Part shown: piece after piece, positions 23,619-31,619 of the stretch
Layout: every line of letters begins with the position of its first letter
Numbering within the stretch: the first letter of the stretch is position 1
IMG/VR virus record: IMGVR_UViG_3300009496_000029
Span: 1-34,518 of that record
Source: a virus
DNA: 34,518 nt
Reading direction: 5' to 3' (one strand)
The notes under the pieces: generated by a model
The model's database searches: none
What the model saw: only the letters and a program-made list of their open reading frames with translations
Told to the model about the DNA's origin: nothing
Translations under genes and position numbers: made by a program

Positions 23619-24445
23619 TCAGATGCGTTTAATGAGAATGGTTGTTGGAATGTGTGTCCACATTCTTCTTCGGAACATTTAATATTCAAAGGTTTAATAG
23701 TACTATCTGCCTTCAGTTTAGTATTATAGTCTCTGATTGTTTCATATGTTTTGCTTTCACACTGCTTTAAGAAATCTAAAATATACTTAGTATCTTCAAC
23801 TTTACTTGTAGGCGTTTGAATGTATTCGATTGCTTCACTAAGAATATCTTGTGTTAATACAGTGATTTCTTGTAGTGCCAATGATGTTTGCTTGTTACGT
23901 TCAGTATCATCTTCGATGTCAGCCAAGCCTTTATACTTGATCTGAATATCAAACTGTCCTAAAGCGGCATCATTCATTTCTTTGTATGTTAATGGGTTAA
24001 ACTTGATAGATAAATCAGCAATTTGTAGTACTGTGTCATAGTCACCAGGTTTTAGTGATGTCAACATACCTAATAAGTCAACACCATATGTGCCTAATGC
24101 TTGACATTTAGGACATTCTGTTTCTACATCAACTGAATCTTGTCCACCTGCGGCTTTGATTGCAACTAAAACAGCATCTAAGTCATTACTTAATAGTCTC
24201 CATGGGTCTTTGATATCAGGTATACAACTTTTAATAATCTCAACCATTGCTGATCCATTGAATAAAGCATCTGGTGTCTTTGTGGTTATCTCATCAATTG
24301 CTGTCATCGGATAGACCGGCAATTCTTTGTTATCTGGAAATTCAATAACGTCTTCTGTGTATGATTCTCCGCCTGTAGGTAAATTTAAGAATACCGCAGG
24401 CCTTCTAAAGTATTGTCTTAAGGGATTGTTATCCAATTCGTTCAT
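23606..24445 (-). CDS. gp26: Baseplate hub assembly protein / tail chaperone gp26
   Basis: 279 residues. It has the gp26 layout of marine T4-like phages: an N-terminal part with 'VFLNLPTGGESYTEDVIEFP', then 'LPVYPMTAIDEITTKTPDALFNG', and a split zinc ribbon with ECPKC (Cys111, Cys114) and KCSEEECGH (Cys257, Cys262). T4 gp26 (208 residues) is needed for assembly of the central hub. The last sense codons, GAT TTT TTC GTA TAA, contain a classical slippery heptamer five codons or fewer from the stop, and the -1 frame continues into gp51. The gene lies divergently next to the tape-measure candidate. AGGA lies 9 bases before the ATG. The family call is firm; the frameshift is inferred. Confidence 0.87.
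   Translation of the reverse strand: MNELDNNPLRQYFRRPAVFLNLPTGGESYTEDVIEFPDNKELPVYPMTAIDEITTKTPDALFNGSAMVEIIKSCIPDIKDPWRLLSNDLDAVLVAIKAAGGQDSVDVETECPKCQALGTYGVDLLGMLTSLKPGDYDTVLQIADLSIKFNPLTYKEMNDAALGQFDIQIKYKGLADIEDDTERNKQTSLALQEITVLTQDILSEAIEYIQTPTSKVEDTKYILDFLKQCESKTYETIRDYNTKLKADSTIKPLNIKCSEEECGHTFQQPFSLNASDFFV
23612..23618 (-). promoter_or_regulatory. Slippery heptamer T-TTT-TTC, predicted -1 ribosomal frameshift site
   Basis: In gp26 phase the minus strand reads GAT TTT TTC GTA TAA, matching the X-XXY-YYZ rule with X=T, Y=T, Z=C. A -1 slip changes the last two residues and enters the gp51-like frame. Downstream, GGCT/AGCC with CTC/GAG could form a small hairpin or pseudoknot, but it is weak. 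Confidence 0.65.
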
Positions 24446-24561
24446 TTTTGTTCCTCATATTAATACACCCTATTTTATAAAAACTAAATAGATATGTAAG
24501 TATATTTAGTAACGGCAAAACAGCCTATATAAAATCTTGGTTAAAGGGTAATTAAAGAAAA
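24446..24561. promoter_or_regulatory. Divergent promoter region between gp26 and the tape-measure candidate
   Basis: 116 bases with two ACTAAATA motifs pointing toward each other: plus strand 24483-24490 (72 bases before the tape-measure ATG) and minus strand 24503-24510 (57 bases before the gp26 ATG). Each resembles the T4 late core TATAAATA in its last six bases. The geometry repeats that of the gp48/gp55 region. TATAAAATA (minus strand, near 24472-24480) is another AT-rich candidate for gp26. Confidence 0.5.
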
Positions 24562-27500
24562 ATGTCAGAAGATTTTGATCCAGAAGTATTACGGGAATTA
24601 GAAGAAAATTTCCGGATGATCAGCGCCACAGCAGGCGCCTTGTCTGGTACCTTGGACAAATTAAACGTTGGTGCTGGTGGACAATCACAATCACAACAAC
24701 AAGAAACAAATGCTAGGAATACAAACACCAGTAGTATAAATGCTAGTACAAGAATACAAGAAGCGGCCGCTAAAGCGACTGCTGAAATGGCTGAACGTCA
24801 GAAAAACTTCGCAGAAGCATCAGCCAAATCTACAGATGCCTTAATTGGATTTACTACTGCCATGATCGATGGCAAAGGTAAATTTACAGACTTCAACAAA
24901 GGACTAGGCGATGCAGGTGATGCCGCTTTTGCTCTAGGTAAAAACTTTGGCCCAGTAGGTATGATTATAGGTGGACTCGTTAAGGGTGCCACAATGGCCG
25001 CACAAGAGATGACTCGACTGAGTGATGCTCAAGTCACTCTAACTAAAGATTTACGAGCAATGGGTGGTGTCACAGGTGTATCATCTGATGAGTTATTTAG
25101 ATTAGGAAATGAAGCAGGGATAACAGCAGAGAACTTTGTTAATATTTCCAGAATGGCACAGGATGCTAGTTCAGCATTAACCTCATTAGGCGGAACTTCT
25201 GGTGAAGGTCAAAGACAAATGCTTGAAATGTTCAAGGTCGATAAAAAGACCAGAATGGCATTTGCTAGAACTGGTATCGATTTAGAAGATTTACAAGAAG
25301 GTATGAAAGACTACTTGAAACTACAAGAAGCAAGTGGTTTCCAGTTAGGCAAATCTGACAAAACATCAGCAGAGATACAAAGATCCTCAATGCAATATGT
25401 AACGAACCTACAAGTCTTGTCTGACTTGACAGGTAAACGTATTGCTGAAATCAAAGAAGAACAACAAAGAGTTGCATCTCAATTACGAGAGCAAATGGAA
25501 GTTCGTAGAGTTGAGATAGAAATTTCCAAACTACGAAAAGAAGCCGCGGCAGCCGGCGACCCAGTTGAAAAAGCAAGATTAGAAGGCTTAGCAGAGAACA
25601 TGCAGGCCGAACAAGACATGCGTCAGAAGTTCATGTCAGATGCAACTGCTCAGTTAGGTGCTGAAACTGCTACACAATTAAGTAAAGTAATGCGTACAGG
25701 CGCATTTGACCAAGACTCTGTTGGTTTATCACAATTAGGCATCAATCCAAACGAATTAAAAGAACGATTTGCAGGCATGGACGAAGGCTCTGATGAATAC
25801 AGAGAAGAATTTGCCAAATTCATGGGCGAATTTAAAGAAGGTCAAAATGCCCAAATAGAAAGAATAGGCACTGCCGCCCAGTTTGCTAACGAAGATCAGA
25901 TAAAACGTCTACTTGGTGGAACTGATGAGCAATCATTTAAACTAGCATCTAAGATAGCAGATACTCCTGAAGAGGAAATAGCAAGACAAGCAACAGTCAG
26001 AGATGCACAAGCAGAGAAAATGGCAGGCACTGGCGCAGGCGAAGGCGTGATAAATGCTCAAGTAGCATTGCAAGAAACTCAGAGAGACTTGGCAACATCA
26101 GCCGAACGTGTAATACAAGGACTTAACCCTCTTACTGGCGAAATGAATGCGGCTAAAGTCGCAATGGTGGCATTAACTGCTTCAGCAGGATTAGCATCAT
26201 TAGGTCTTGGCGCAATGTCTGTGGGTGGCCCATTAGGTAAAGCCGCATCAGGCTTGACAGGCATGTTCAAAGGCTTTGGTGGAGGTCTTAAGACAGCAAC
26301 CTCATCATTATCAGGTCTAACTAAAACTTTTGGAAAGGATCTTGGTTCAAGTCTGAAGAGTGCTACAGGTCATTTATCAAAAATAGGACCTGCTCTTAAA
26401 GATATAGGACCTACGTTATCAAAACTAGGACCTCAAGTCACTAAAGCGACTATGGAAGCAGGTAAAACTGCGGCGGCCGCAACTCAGAAAGGACTACAAA
26501 CAGCACTAGGTACAGCAACTGCAAATATGGGTAAAATGTTAGGTGGTGCAGGCATAGGTGCGTTGACAGCAGGTATATTTGAAGTATTTGAATATCAAAA
26601 AGATGCCGCAAAGATTGATGAGGATCTAAAGAAAGGTCTTCTAACCAATGCAGAAGCAGACGAAGCAAAACAAAATGAGATGGGCGAAGGCATAGGTAGT
26701 ACAGCAGGAGCCGCAATCGGCACAGCAATCGGTGTCTTAGGTGGCCCTCTAGGTATGGCGATCGGCGGGTACATCGGAAAAGAATTAGGTGGTTGGATAG
26801 GCAAAAAAGTAACAGAAGATGATAAGCCTGAAGCAAACAGAGAAGACTTAAATGCGGCAAGAAAACTAGACATTTATGATGAAGATAGTTTTGGAAACAG
26901 TGAGATTGACTTTGATAGACTAGAAGAAGCCATGCTAGAAGGGCAACTCAAGCCTGAAATGCTAGAAGCAATGTTCTTAGATAATGACTTGGGTGAAGAA
27001 GATCAAGCCAAACTTGTAGGCATCATGGACGAGTTTAGAGAAGCAGGCCAAGTCTTTGAAATGGACAAAACTGCTAAAGAACGAGAAGAAACGTTAGCAA
27101 AAGAAAAACTAGAACGAGATGAAAAAGAATTAGCAGATAAAAAGAAAAGAAGTGCCGCAATGGCCGCACTTGTCGATAAAGAGTTAGATGATTCTAAAAA
27201 GACAGCAGGTACTAAAGCAGACTTGGCCGCGGCAGAACTTGCACAAAAAGAATTAGCACTCAAGGGCGAAGAAGACATCAATGCTCGTATACGAGAGTTC
27301 GGCTCAGTAATTACTGATAGCGGAGATGTTGCGGCCAAAGCAGTAGCGGATGGCGGAGAAACAATCGGCAAAGATGTTGCTGAAGCTGGTGCAAAAGTAA
27401 CAGAAGGTGGTCCTTCCTTCATGTCATCATTGTTTGACGGCTTACTTAGTGCGATACCCGGTGGAAATCTTCTTAAGAAAGGCATGGATTTCTTCAAAGG

Positions 27501-28572
27501 GAAAGACGAAGTTGAAGAAGAGACTCAACTTACTGAGGCTAAGCCTCAAGTAGCAGGAGATAAAGAAAACGTACTATCAAAAGCAAGTACAATTGCCGAA
27601 GAAATGGCGGGCCCAGCTACAAAAACAGTCAACGGCTTTAAAGTCAGGAAAGTAGCCAGAGACATCAAAACTCAGCCGGTAGACCAAGAGATCAAAACTC
27701 GGCCAGTAGACCAAGAGATCAAAACTCAGCCGGTAGACCAAGAGATCAAAACTCAGCCGGTTACCGATCCCTTTACAAAATTAGCAGACCTTGACAAAGC
27801 ACAAGACAAAGCAGTTCCAGTTGAACTTCCTTTACCAGAACCTTTACCAGAACCTGAAGCTGTTGCTGTTGCTGATGTAAAACCAGAAACAAAAAACCCG
27901 GCGAAAGACTTAGAAATTAAACTCGCAAAAGCTACGGAAGACCTAGCTAAGACTACAAAAACCGTTATTGATCCAAAAGTTGCAGAGACTGTATCCGAAA
28001 CTGATGAAACAACTGAGAATGCGCCAAATTGGATGCAGGCTATGTTTGATTCACTGCCTGAAAACCAGCGCCAGGGAATAGCGGACAATGAGAAGCCCAG
28101 CGGCGGTGCGATGGGTGGTGACACGAGCGATGTACATTGGTCACGTGCATTAAATGCAGGTATTAAACTCAATGCAAAACAAGCGGCCGAATACGCGGCT
28201 CATAATCTAGCTGAATTTAATGCAGAAATGGACGCCGAGTTAGCGACGGCGGCGACAACAGAGAAAGACAATAAACCAAGGAAAGACCAGCTAAACAGAA
28301 AAATAATTGGTGAAGCCGATGGACAACCACCTAAATCGCTAGATGCTAGATCATTATTAGCACAAGACACACCTGAAGATAAAGCAGAAAAGGGTAAATC
28401 AGAGTCAGAAGCAACTGCCGTTAAAAACGATCAGACCTCAGAGATGTTAGATGCTCTAAGAATGATAGCACAGAACGGTTCAGAACAGAATGCAAAACTT
28501 TCTGCAATTGCAGAAGCATCAGAAGCTGGTGTAAATGTGAACAAGAAAATATACGCAAGTACGAATGTTTAA
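24562..28572 (+). CDS. Putative tail tape measure protein
   Basis: 1336 residues, mostly predicted helical and rich in Ala, Glu and Lys. Coiled-coil-like segments lie at about 290-360 (IAEIKEEQQRVASQLREQME) and 770-900. Two Gly/Ala-rich hydrophobic segments occur at about 534-562 (MVALTASAGLASLGLGAMSV) and 707-747 (AAIGTAIGVLGGPLGMAIGG, then a glycine-zipper-like end), typical of tape measure proteins that insert into the host membrane. Residues 1034-1069 are four 9-residue repeats, followed by a Pro/Glu-rich stretch. The neighbour gp26-gp51 is the candidate tail chaperone. T4's tape measure gp29 has 590 residues, so this is long. No clear ribosome site is seen beyond AAAGAAAA. Another large internal virion protein is the main alternative. 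Confidence 0.62.
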   Translation: MSEDFDPEVLRELEENFRMISATAGALSGTLDKLNVGAGGQSQSQQQETNARNTNTSSINASTRIQEAAAKATAEMAERQKNFAEASAKSTDALIGFTTAMIDGKGKFTDFNKGLGDAGDAAFALGKNFGPVGMIIGGLVKGATMAAQEMTRLSDAQVTLTKDLRAMGGVTGVSSDELFRLGNEAGITAENFVNISRMAQDASSALTSLGGTSGEGQRQMLEMFKVDKKTRMAFARTGIDLEDLQEGMKDYLKLQEASGFQLGKSDKTSAEIQRSSMQYVTNLQVLSDLTGKRIAEIKEEQQRVASQLREQMEVRRVEIEISKLRKEAAAAGDPVEKARLEGLAENMQAEQDMRQKFMSDATAQLGAETATQLSKVMRTGAFDQDSVGLSQLGINPNELKERFAGMDEGSDEYREEFAKFMGEFKEGQNAQIERIGTAAQFANEDQIKRLLGGTDEQSFKLASKIADTPEEEIARQATVRDAQAEKMAGTGAGEGVINAQVALQETQRDLATSAERVIQGLNPLTGEMNAAKVAMVALTASAGLASLGLGAMSVGGPLGKAASGLTGMFKGFGGGLKTATSSLSGLTKTFGKDLGSSLKSATGHLSKIGPALKDIGPTLSKLGPQVTKATMEAGKTAAAATQKGLQTALGTATANMGKMLGGAGIGALTAGIFEVFEYQKDAAKIDEDLKKGLLTNAEADEAKQNEMGEGIGSTAGAAIGTAIGVLGGPLGMAIGGYIGKELGGWIGKKVTEDDKPEANREDLNAARKLDIYDEDSFGNSEIDFDRLEEAMLEGQLKPEMLEAMFLDNDLGEEDQAKLVGIMDEFREAGQVFEMDKTAKEREETLAKEKLERDEKELADKKKRSAAMAALVDKELDDSKKTAGTKADLAAAELAQKELALKGEEDINARIREFGSVITDSGDVAAKAVADGGETIGKDVAEAGAKVTEGGPSFMSSLFDGLLSAIPGGNLLKKGMDFFKGKDEVEEETQLTEAKPQVAGDKENVLSKASTIAEEMAGPATKTVNGFKVRKVARDIKTQPVDQEIKTRPVDQEIKTQPVDQEIKTQPVTDPFTKLADLDKAQDKAVPVELPLPEPLPEPEAVAVADVKPETKNPAKDLEIKLAKATEDLAKTTKTVIDPKVAETVSETDETTENAPNWMQAMFDSLPENQRQGIADNEKPSGGAMGGDTSDVHWSRALNAGIKLNAKQAAEYAAHNLAEFNAEMDAELATAATTEKDNKPRKDQLNRKIIGEADGQPPKSLDARSLLAQDTPEDKAEKGKSESEATAVKNDQTSEMLDALRMIAQNGSEQNAKLSAIAEASEAGVNVNKKIYASTNV
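27661..27768 (+). repeat. Four tandem 27-bp repeats in the tape-measure candidate
   Basis: Four copies of a 27-base unit encode DIKTQPVDQ, EIKTRPVDQ, EIKTQPVDQ and EIKTQPVTD. The copies are nearly identical in DNA (ATCAAAACTCAGCCGGTAGA type), showing recent slippage or unequal recombination. They lie at residues 1034-1069 before a Pro/Glu-rich linker. Confidence 0.95.
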
Positions 28573-28579
28573 CTAAATA
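28572..28579 (+). promoter_or_regulatory. Late-promoter-like ACTAAATA before gp20
   Basis: ACTAAATA overlaps the last base of the tape-measure stop and lies 26 bases before the portal ATG, a spacing suitable for a short leader. It is the same 8-mer found twice in the 24446-24561 divergent region. Confidence 0.42.
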
Positions 28580-28605
28580 TATAGTACAATAGAGAAACTA
28601 ATTAA

Positions 28606-30396
28606 ATGTCCTACACAAAGAAATTTTTAAACAAAAGCGGAGTATCAAGCCCAATATCAGGTGGCAATTCTAACTCCGGTGCTTGGAATGGCGCAGAAGA
28701 CGCCAAAGCAGGATACTCTAATACGGACTTTGGTTACAAGAATTATATGAGTAGACTTCCAGAAGTTTACACAGGACACCCAAATAGAATCGAACGATAC
28801 AATCAATATGAGATGATGGATGTCGATGCTGAGATTAACGCATGTTTAGATATTATAGCAGAGTTCAGCACACAACGCAACGATCACAATAAAACACCTT
28901 TCTCATTTGAATATAAAGAAGACCCTACACCACATGAAGTAGACTTGCTGACTAAACAGTTACAGCAATGGTGTAAACTTAACGAGTTTGATACTCGTAT
29001 GTTTAAAATGTTTAGAAACGTAGTGAAATACGGAGATCAAATCTTTGTAAGAGATCCAGAGAATTTCAAACTCTACTGGGTTGACATGGTTAAAGTCATT
29101 AAAGTTATTGTTAATGAGAGTGAAGGTAAACTTCCAGAACAGTATGTTATTAAAGACTTAAACATTAACTTACAGAACTTAACAGTTGCACAAAAAACAA
29201 ACACAGATTTTGCCGCTAATCCAACAACAGGATTAGGTGGTACTGGTGGCGGTGGCGGAGCAGGTGGAGGCGGATATACAGTCCCATCTATGCCATACAA
29301 CACATCAGGTAGTAGATTTACATTAGGACAAGCAGAATCAGCAATCGATTCTAATCATGTTGTTCACTTATCATTAACAGAAGGCTTAGATCGTTTCTGG
29401 CCTTTCGGACAATCTATCTTAGAGAATGTCTTTAAAGTATACAAGCAGAAAGAACTATTAGAAGATGCTATCTTAATCTATCGTGTACAACGTGCGCCAG
29501 AACGTAGAATGTTTAAGATTGATGTAGGTAATATGCCTAGTCACTTAGCAATGGCATTCGTAGACAGAATTAAAAACGAAATACATCAAAGACGTATACC
29601 AAGTATTCATGGTGGAGAATCGCATGTAGATGCTACATACAATCCATTATCAATGAATGAAGATTATTTCTTCCCAGTTACAGCAGAAGGTAGAGGATCA
29701 TCTATCGAAGTTCTCCCAGGTGGACAGAACTTGGGTGAGATTGATGACTTGAAATACTTTAATAACAAATTATCTCGTGGTTTGCGTGTACCTAGTTCAT
29801 ACTTACCCACAGGTCCTGATGACAACACAACACCTCTAAATGACGGACGTGTTGGTACAGCAATGATACAAGAATTTAGATTCAATCAGTACTGTGAAAG
29901 ACTACAGAACTATATCTGTCAGAAACTTGATGAAGAGTTTAAGTTATTTTTACGTTGGAGAGGCTTTAATATTGATACAAGTCTGTTCCAATTACAATTC
30001 AATCCCCCACAAAACTTTGCCGCTTACAGACAAAGTGAATTAGATACTGCAAGAGTATCTACGTTTGCATCAATGGAAGCATTTTCATATATGTCAAAAC
30101 GATTCGCATTAGAAAGATTCTTGGGATTAACTGAAGAAGAAATCAACAGAAACGAAAAACTATGGCAAGAAGAGAACATTGAAAATTCTGGTGATGAGCC
30201 GACTGGATCTGATCTTAGAAACGTAGGAGTCTCAACAGGCGACTTTGATTCTGACATTGATACTAACGATGAAATTGAAGACCAAGAAAACTTAGATGAT
30301 TTCGGTGACTTAGATGTTGCTGGCCCAGTAGGCGGTCAAGCATCAACTGCCGCAGGCTCAGTAGAAGGCGCTGGCGAAGTCGGACCTGTATCATAG
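28606..30396 (+). CDS. gp20: Portal vertex protein gp20
   Basis: 596 residues; T4 gp20 has 524. Diagnostic segments include 'YNQYEMMDVDAEINACLDIIAEFSTQ' (about 65-95), KYGDQIFVRDPE, a LTEGLDRFWPFGQSILENVF stretch, YRVQRAPERRMFKIDVGNMP (about 290-310) and NNKLSRGLRVPSSYLP (about 385-400), the regions used as marine myovirus gp20 markers. Twelve copies form the DNA channel at one capsid vertex, start prohead assembly and dock the terminase. A Gly-rich loop (GGTGGGGGAGGGGY, about 207-222) and an acidic C-terminal tail extend it. A weak GAGA precedes the ATG. The next gene starts on the base after the stop. Confidence 0.96.
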   Translation: MSYTKKFLNKSGVSSPISGGNSNSGAWNGAEDAKAGYSNTDFGYKNYMSRLPEVYTGHPNRIERYNQYEMMDVDAEINACLDIIAEFSTQRNDHNKTPFSFEYKEDPTPHEVDLLTKQLQQWCKLNEFDTRMFKMFRNVVKYGDQIFVRDPENFKLYWVDMVKVIKVIVNESEGKLPEQYVIKDLNINLQNLTVAQKTNTDFAANPTTGLGGTGGGGGAGGGGYTVPSMPYNTSGSRFTLGQAESAIDSNHVVHLSLTEGLDRFWPFGQSILENVFKVYKQKELLEDAILIYRVQRAPERRMFKIDVGNMPSHLAMAFVDRIKNEIHQRRIPSIHGGESHVDATYNPLSMNEDYFFPVTAEGRGSSIEVLPGGQNLGEIDDLKYFNNKLSRGLRVPSSYLPTGPDDNTTPLNDGRVGTAMIQEFRFNQYCERLQNYICQKLDEEFKLFLRWRGFNIDTSLFQLQFNPPQNFAAYRQSELDTARVSTFASMEAFSYMSKRFALERFLGLTEEEINRNEKLWQEENIENSGDEPTGSDLRNVGVSTGDFDSDIDTNDEIEDQENLDDFGDLDVAGPVGGQASTAAGSVEGAGEVGPVS

Positions 30397-31251
30397 GTGA
30401 AAGTAAAACGAATTATTACCTCAGGGTGTAGTTTCGGTGACAAATATACTCCATGGACTTGGCCGCATATACTAGAAAAATACACCAAAGAGATTGATGC
30501 TGATGTGACGTTTGATCATAGAGGTATGGGTCATCAAGGCCAAGAACTCATTCAAAAGAAAACTACAAATGCTATCATGGATGCATTAGACGAAGGGTTT
30601 ACTGCTGATGAAATTGCTGTGCTAGTTTCATGGAGTGGCAATGATCGTAAGACTTGGTACATAACGAACAAAGATTATATTAACGATATCAAAGCATACT
30701 GGAATAAAACTTCCGGAGGCGGTTGGCATGTGCAATTCTGTGATCTTAAAAACAGCAAAGATAATGTTGACATACTACACTATGATAATGACTATGGAAA
30801 GTACACTATACAGTATAATCCAAATGGCGGCTGGTATCATTCTGCGTGGAACCATGCAGAACCAAAATTTATCAATGATTATCTGATGCTTACCGAGCCT
30901 GTCACTGACAGAGGCTATGATAAACATAATATAAATTCGTTACATGTAGCATTAGAAAATATGATAATGCTTCAAAATCTATGTAAATTGCAAGGAATTA
31001 CATTCTATCAACAATACTATATGGATCACACATATAAAGATATTGATGCTAATAAAGACCATGAGATTATTAACTACCTTTATCGACAATTAGATACTGA
31101 CAATCGAGTCTTTCCAGCAATACACGAATATGTTAAGCCGCTAGGGCTAACTATGTCAGATGTAGACGTGCATCCTACAGCAGAAGGACATCAAGTATAC
31201 TTTAATGACATTTTAAAGCCCTTTTTAGATGCAAAAAACTTTTTTGACTAA
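30397..31251 (+). CDS. SGNH/GDSL hydrolase-like protein inserted after the portal gene
   Basis: 284 residues from a GTG that directly follows the portal TAG. The N-terminus ITSGCSFGD (Ser12) fits block I of SGNH hydrolases (usually GDSxT or GCSF), GMGHQG (about 43-48) fits the block II Gly, WSGNDRKTW (Gly81-Asn82-Asp83) fits the block III Asn, and DVHPTAEGH (Asp257, His259) fits the block V catalytic Asp-His. Members are esterases, lipases or carbohydrate O-acyl transferases/esterases. No signal peptide or membrane segment is seen, so it would act in the host cytoplasm or be packed into the virion. T4 has nothing between gene 20 and gene 67. The substrate is unknown. Confidence 0.7.
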   Translation: MKVKRIITSGCSFGDKYTPWTWPHILEKYTKEIDADVTFDHRGMGHQGQELIQKKTTNAIMDALDEGFTADEIAVLVSWSGNDRKTWYITNKDYINDIKAYWNKTSGGGWHVQFCDLKNSKDNVDILHYDNDYGKYTIQYNPNGGWYHSAWNHAEPKFINDYLMLTEPVTDRGYDKHNINSLHVALENMIMLQNLCKLQGITFYQQYYMDHTYKDIDANKDHEIINYLYRQLDTDNRVFPAIHEYVKPLGLTMSDVDVHPTAEGHQVYFNDILKPFLDAKNFFD

Positions 31252-31259
31252 ATACTCTT

Positions 31260-31487
31260 ATGAAATTATTTGAAATGTTTGATGCCGAAGTACCCGGACT
31301 TCAGGACGCAGGTTCTGACAACAGTAAGCCTGTATGGAGAACTTCCAGAAAGACTAAACTTACGTTGAGCCAGATCAGGAAGTTACGTAAGATGTTAGAT
31401 GTTAGAAATTATGAAAAGTCTAAACATTTAGTCAAGGTCAGAAAACAATATAGTGCGCCTGCAGAAGATGCCGCACCAACCTTATAA
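31260..31487 (+). CDS. Small basic protein of the prohead core cluster, unknown function
   Basis: 75 residues: MKLFEMFDAEVPGLQDAGSD, then a basic middle (RTSRKTKLTLSQIRKLRKML) and an Ala/Pro-rich end. It starts 8 bases after the SGNH gene stop, with no clear ribosome site. It sits where T4 has the small prohead core genes 67/68, but it is basic rather than acidic, so I do not equate it with gp67. Small basic proteins in this place occur in marine T4-like phages. A core or capsid-assembly role is inferred from position only. ACTAAATA (31247-31254) lies 5 bases before the ATG but overlaps the preceding stop. Confidence 0.65.
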   Translation: MKLFEMFDAEVPGLQDAGSDNSKPVWRTSRKTKLTLSQIRKLRKMLDVRNYEKSKHLVKVRKQYSAPAEDAAPTL

Positions 31488-31619
31488 TTCCCCCTAAATT
31501 AGAAAAAACTTATATTATTGGCAAAAAACGCAAAAAAGTAGTACTTAAACCTATCTTTTGTGGTATATGCTATAAATAAATCTACAAAGCCATTACTTTA
31601 TTATATCAGGAGAAACTCA
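31488..31619 (+). promoter_or_regulatory. Late promoter TATAAATA and strong ribosome site before the acidic core gene
   Basis: A 132-base gap. TATAAATA at 31571-31578 is an exact T4 late core, 41 bases before the ATG at 31620. AGGAG at 31608-31612 is a strong Shine-Dalgarno 7 bases before that ATG and decides the start over an upstream in-frame alternative start at 31560. It probably begins a transcript for the core-protease-scaffold-capsid genes. Confidence 0.65.

Noticed and set aside
26450-27497. Several minus-strand open frames opposite the tape-measure candidate
   Set aside because: Leu/Ser/Pro-rich shadows without ribosome sites, family motifs or operon context.
23027-27768. CRISPR-like array
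   Set aside because: Repeats in the window are directly tandem coding repeats (27 and 72 bp) without spacers; the intergenic hairpins are not repeated copies of one another.
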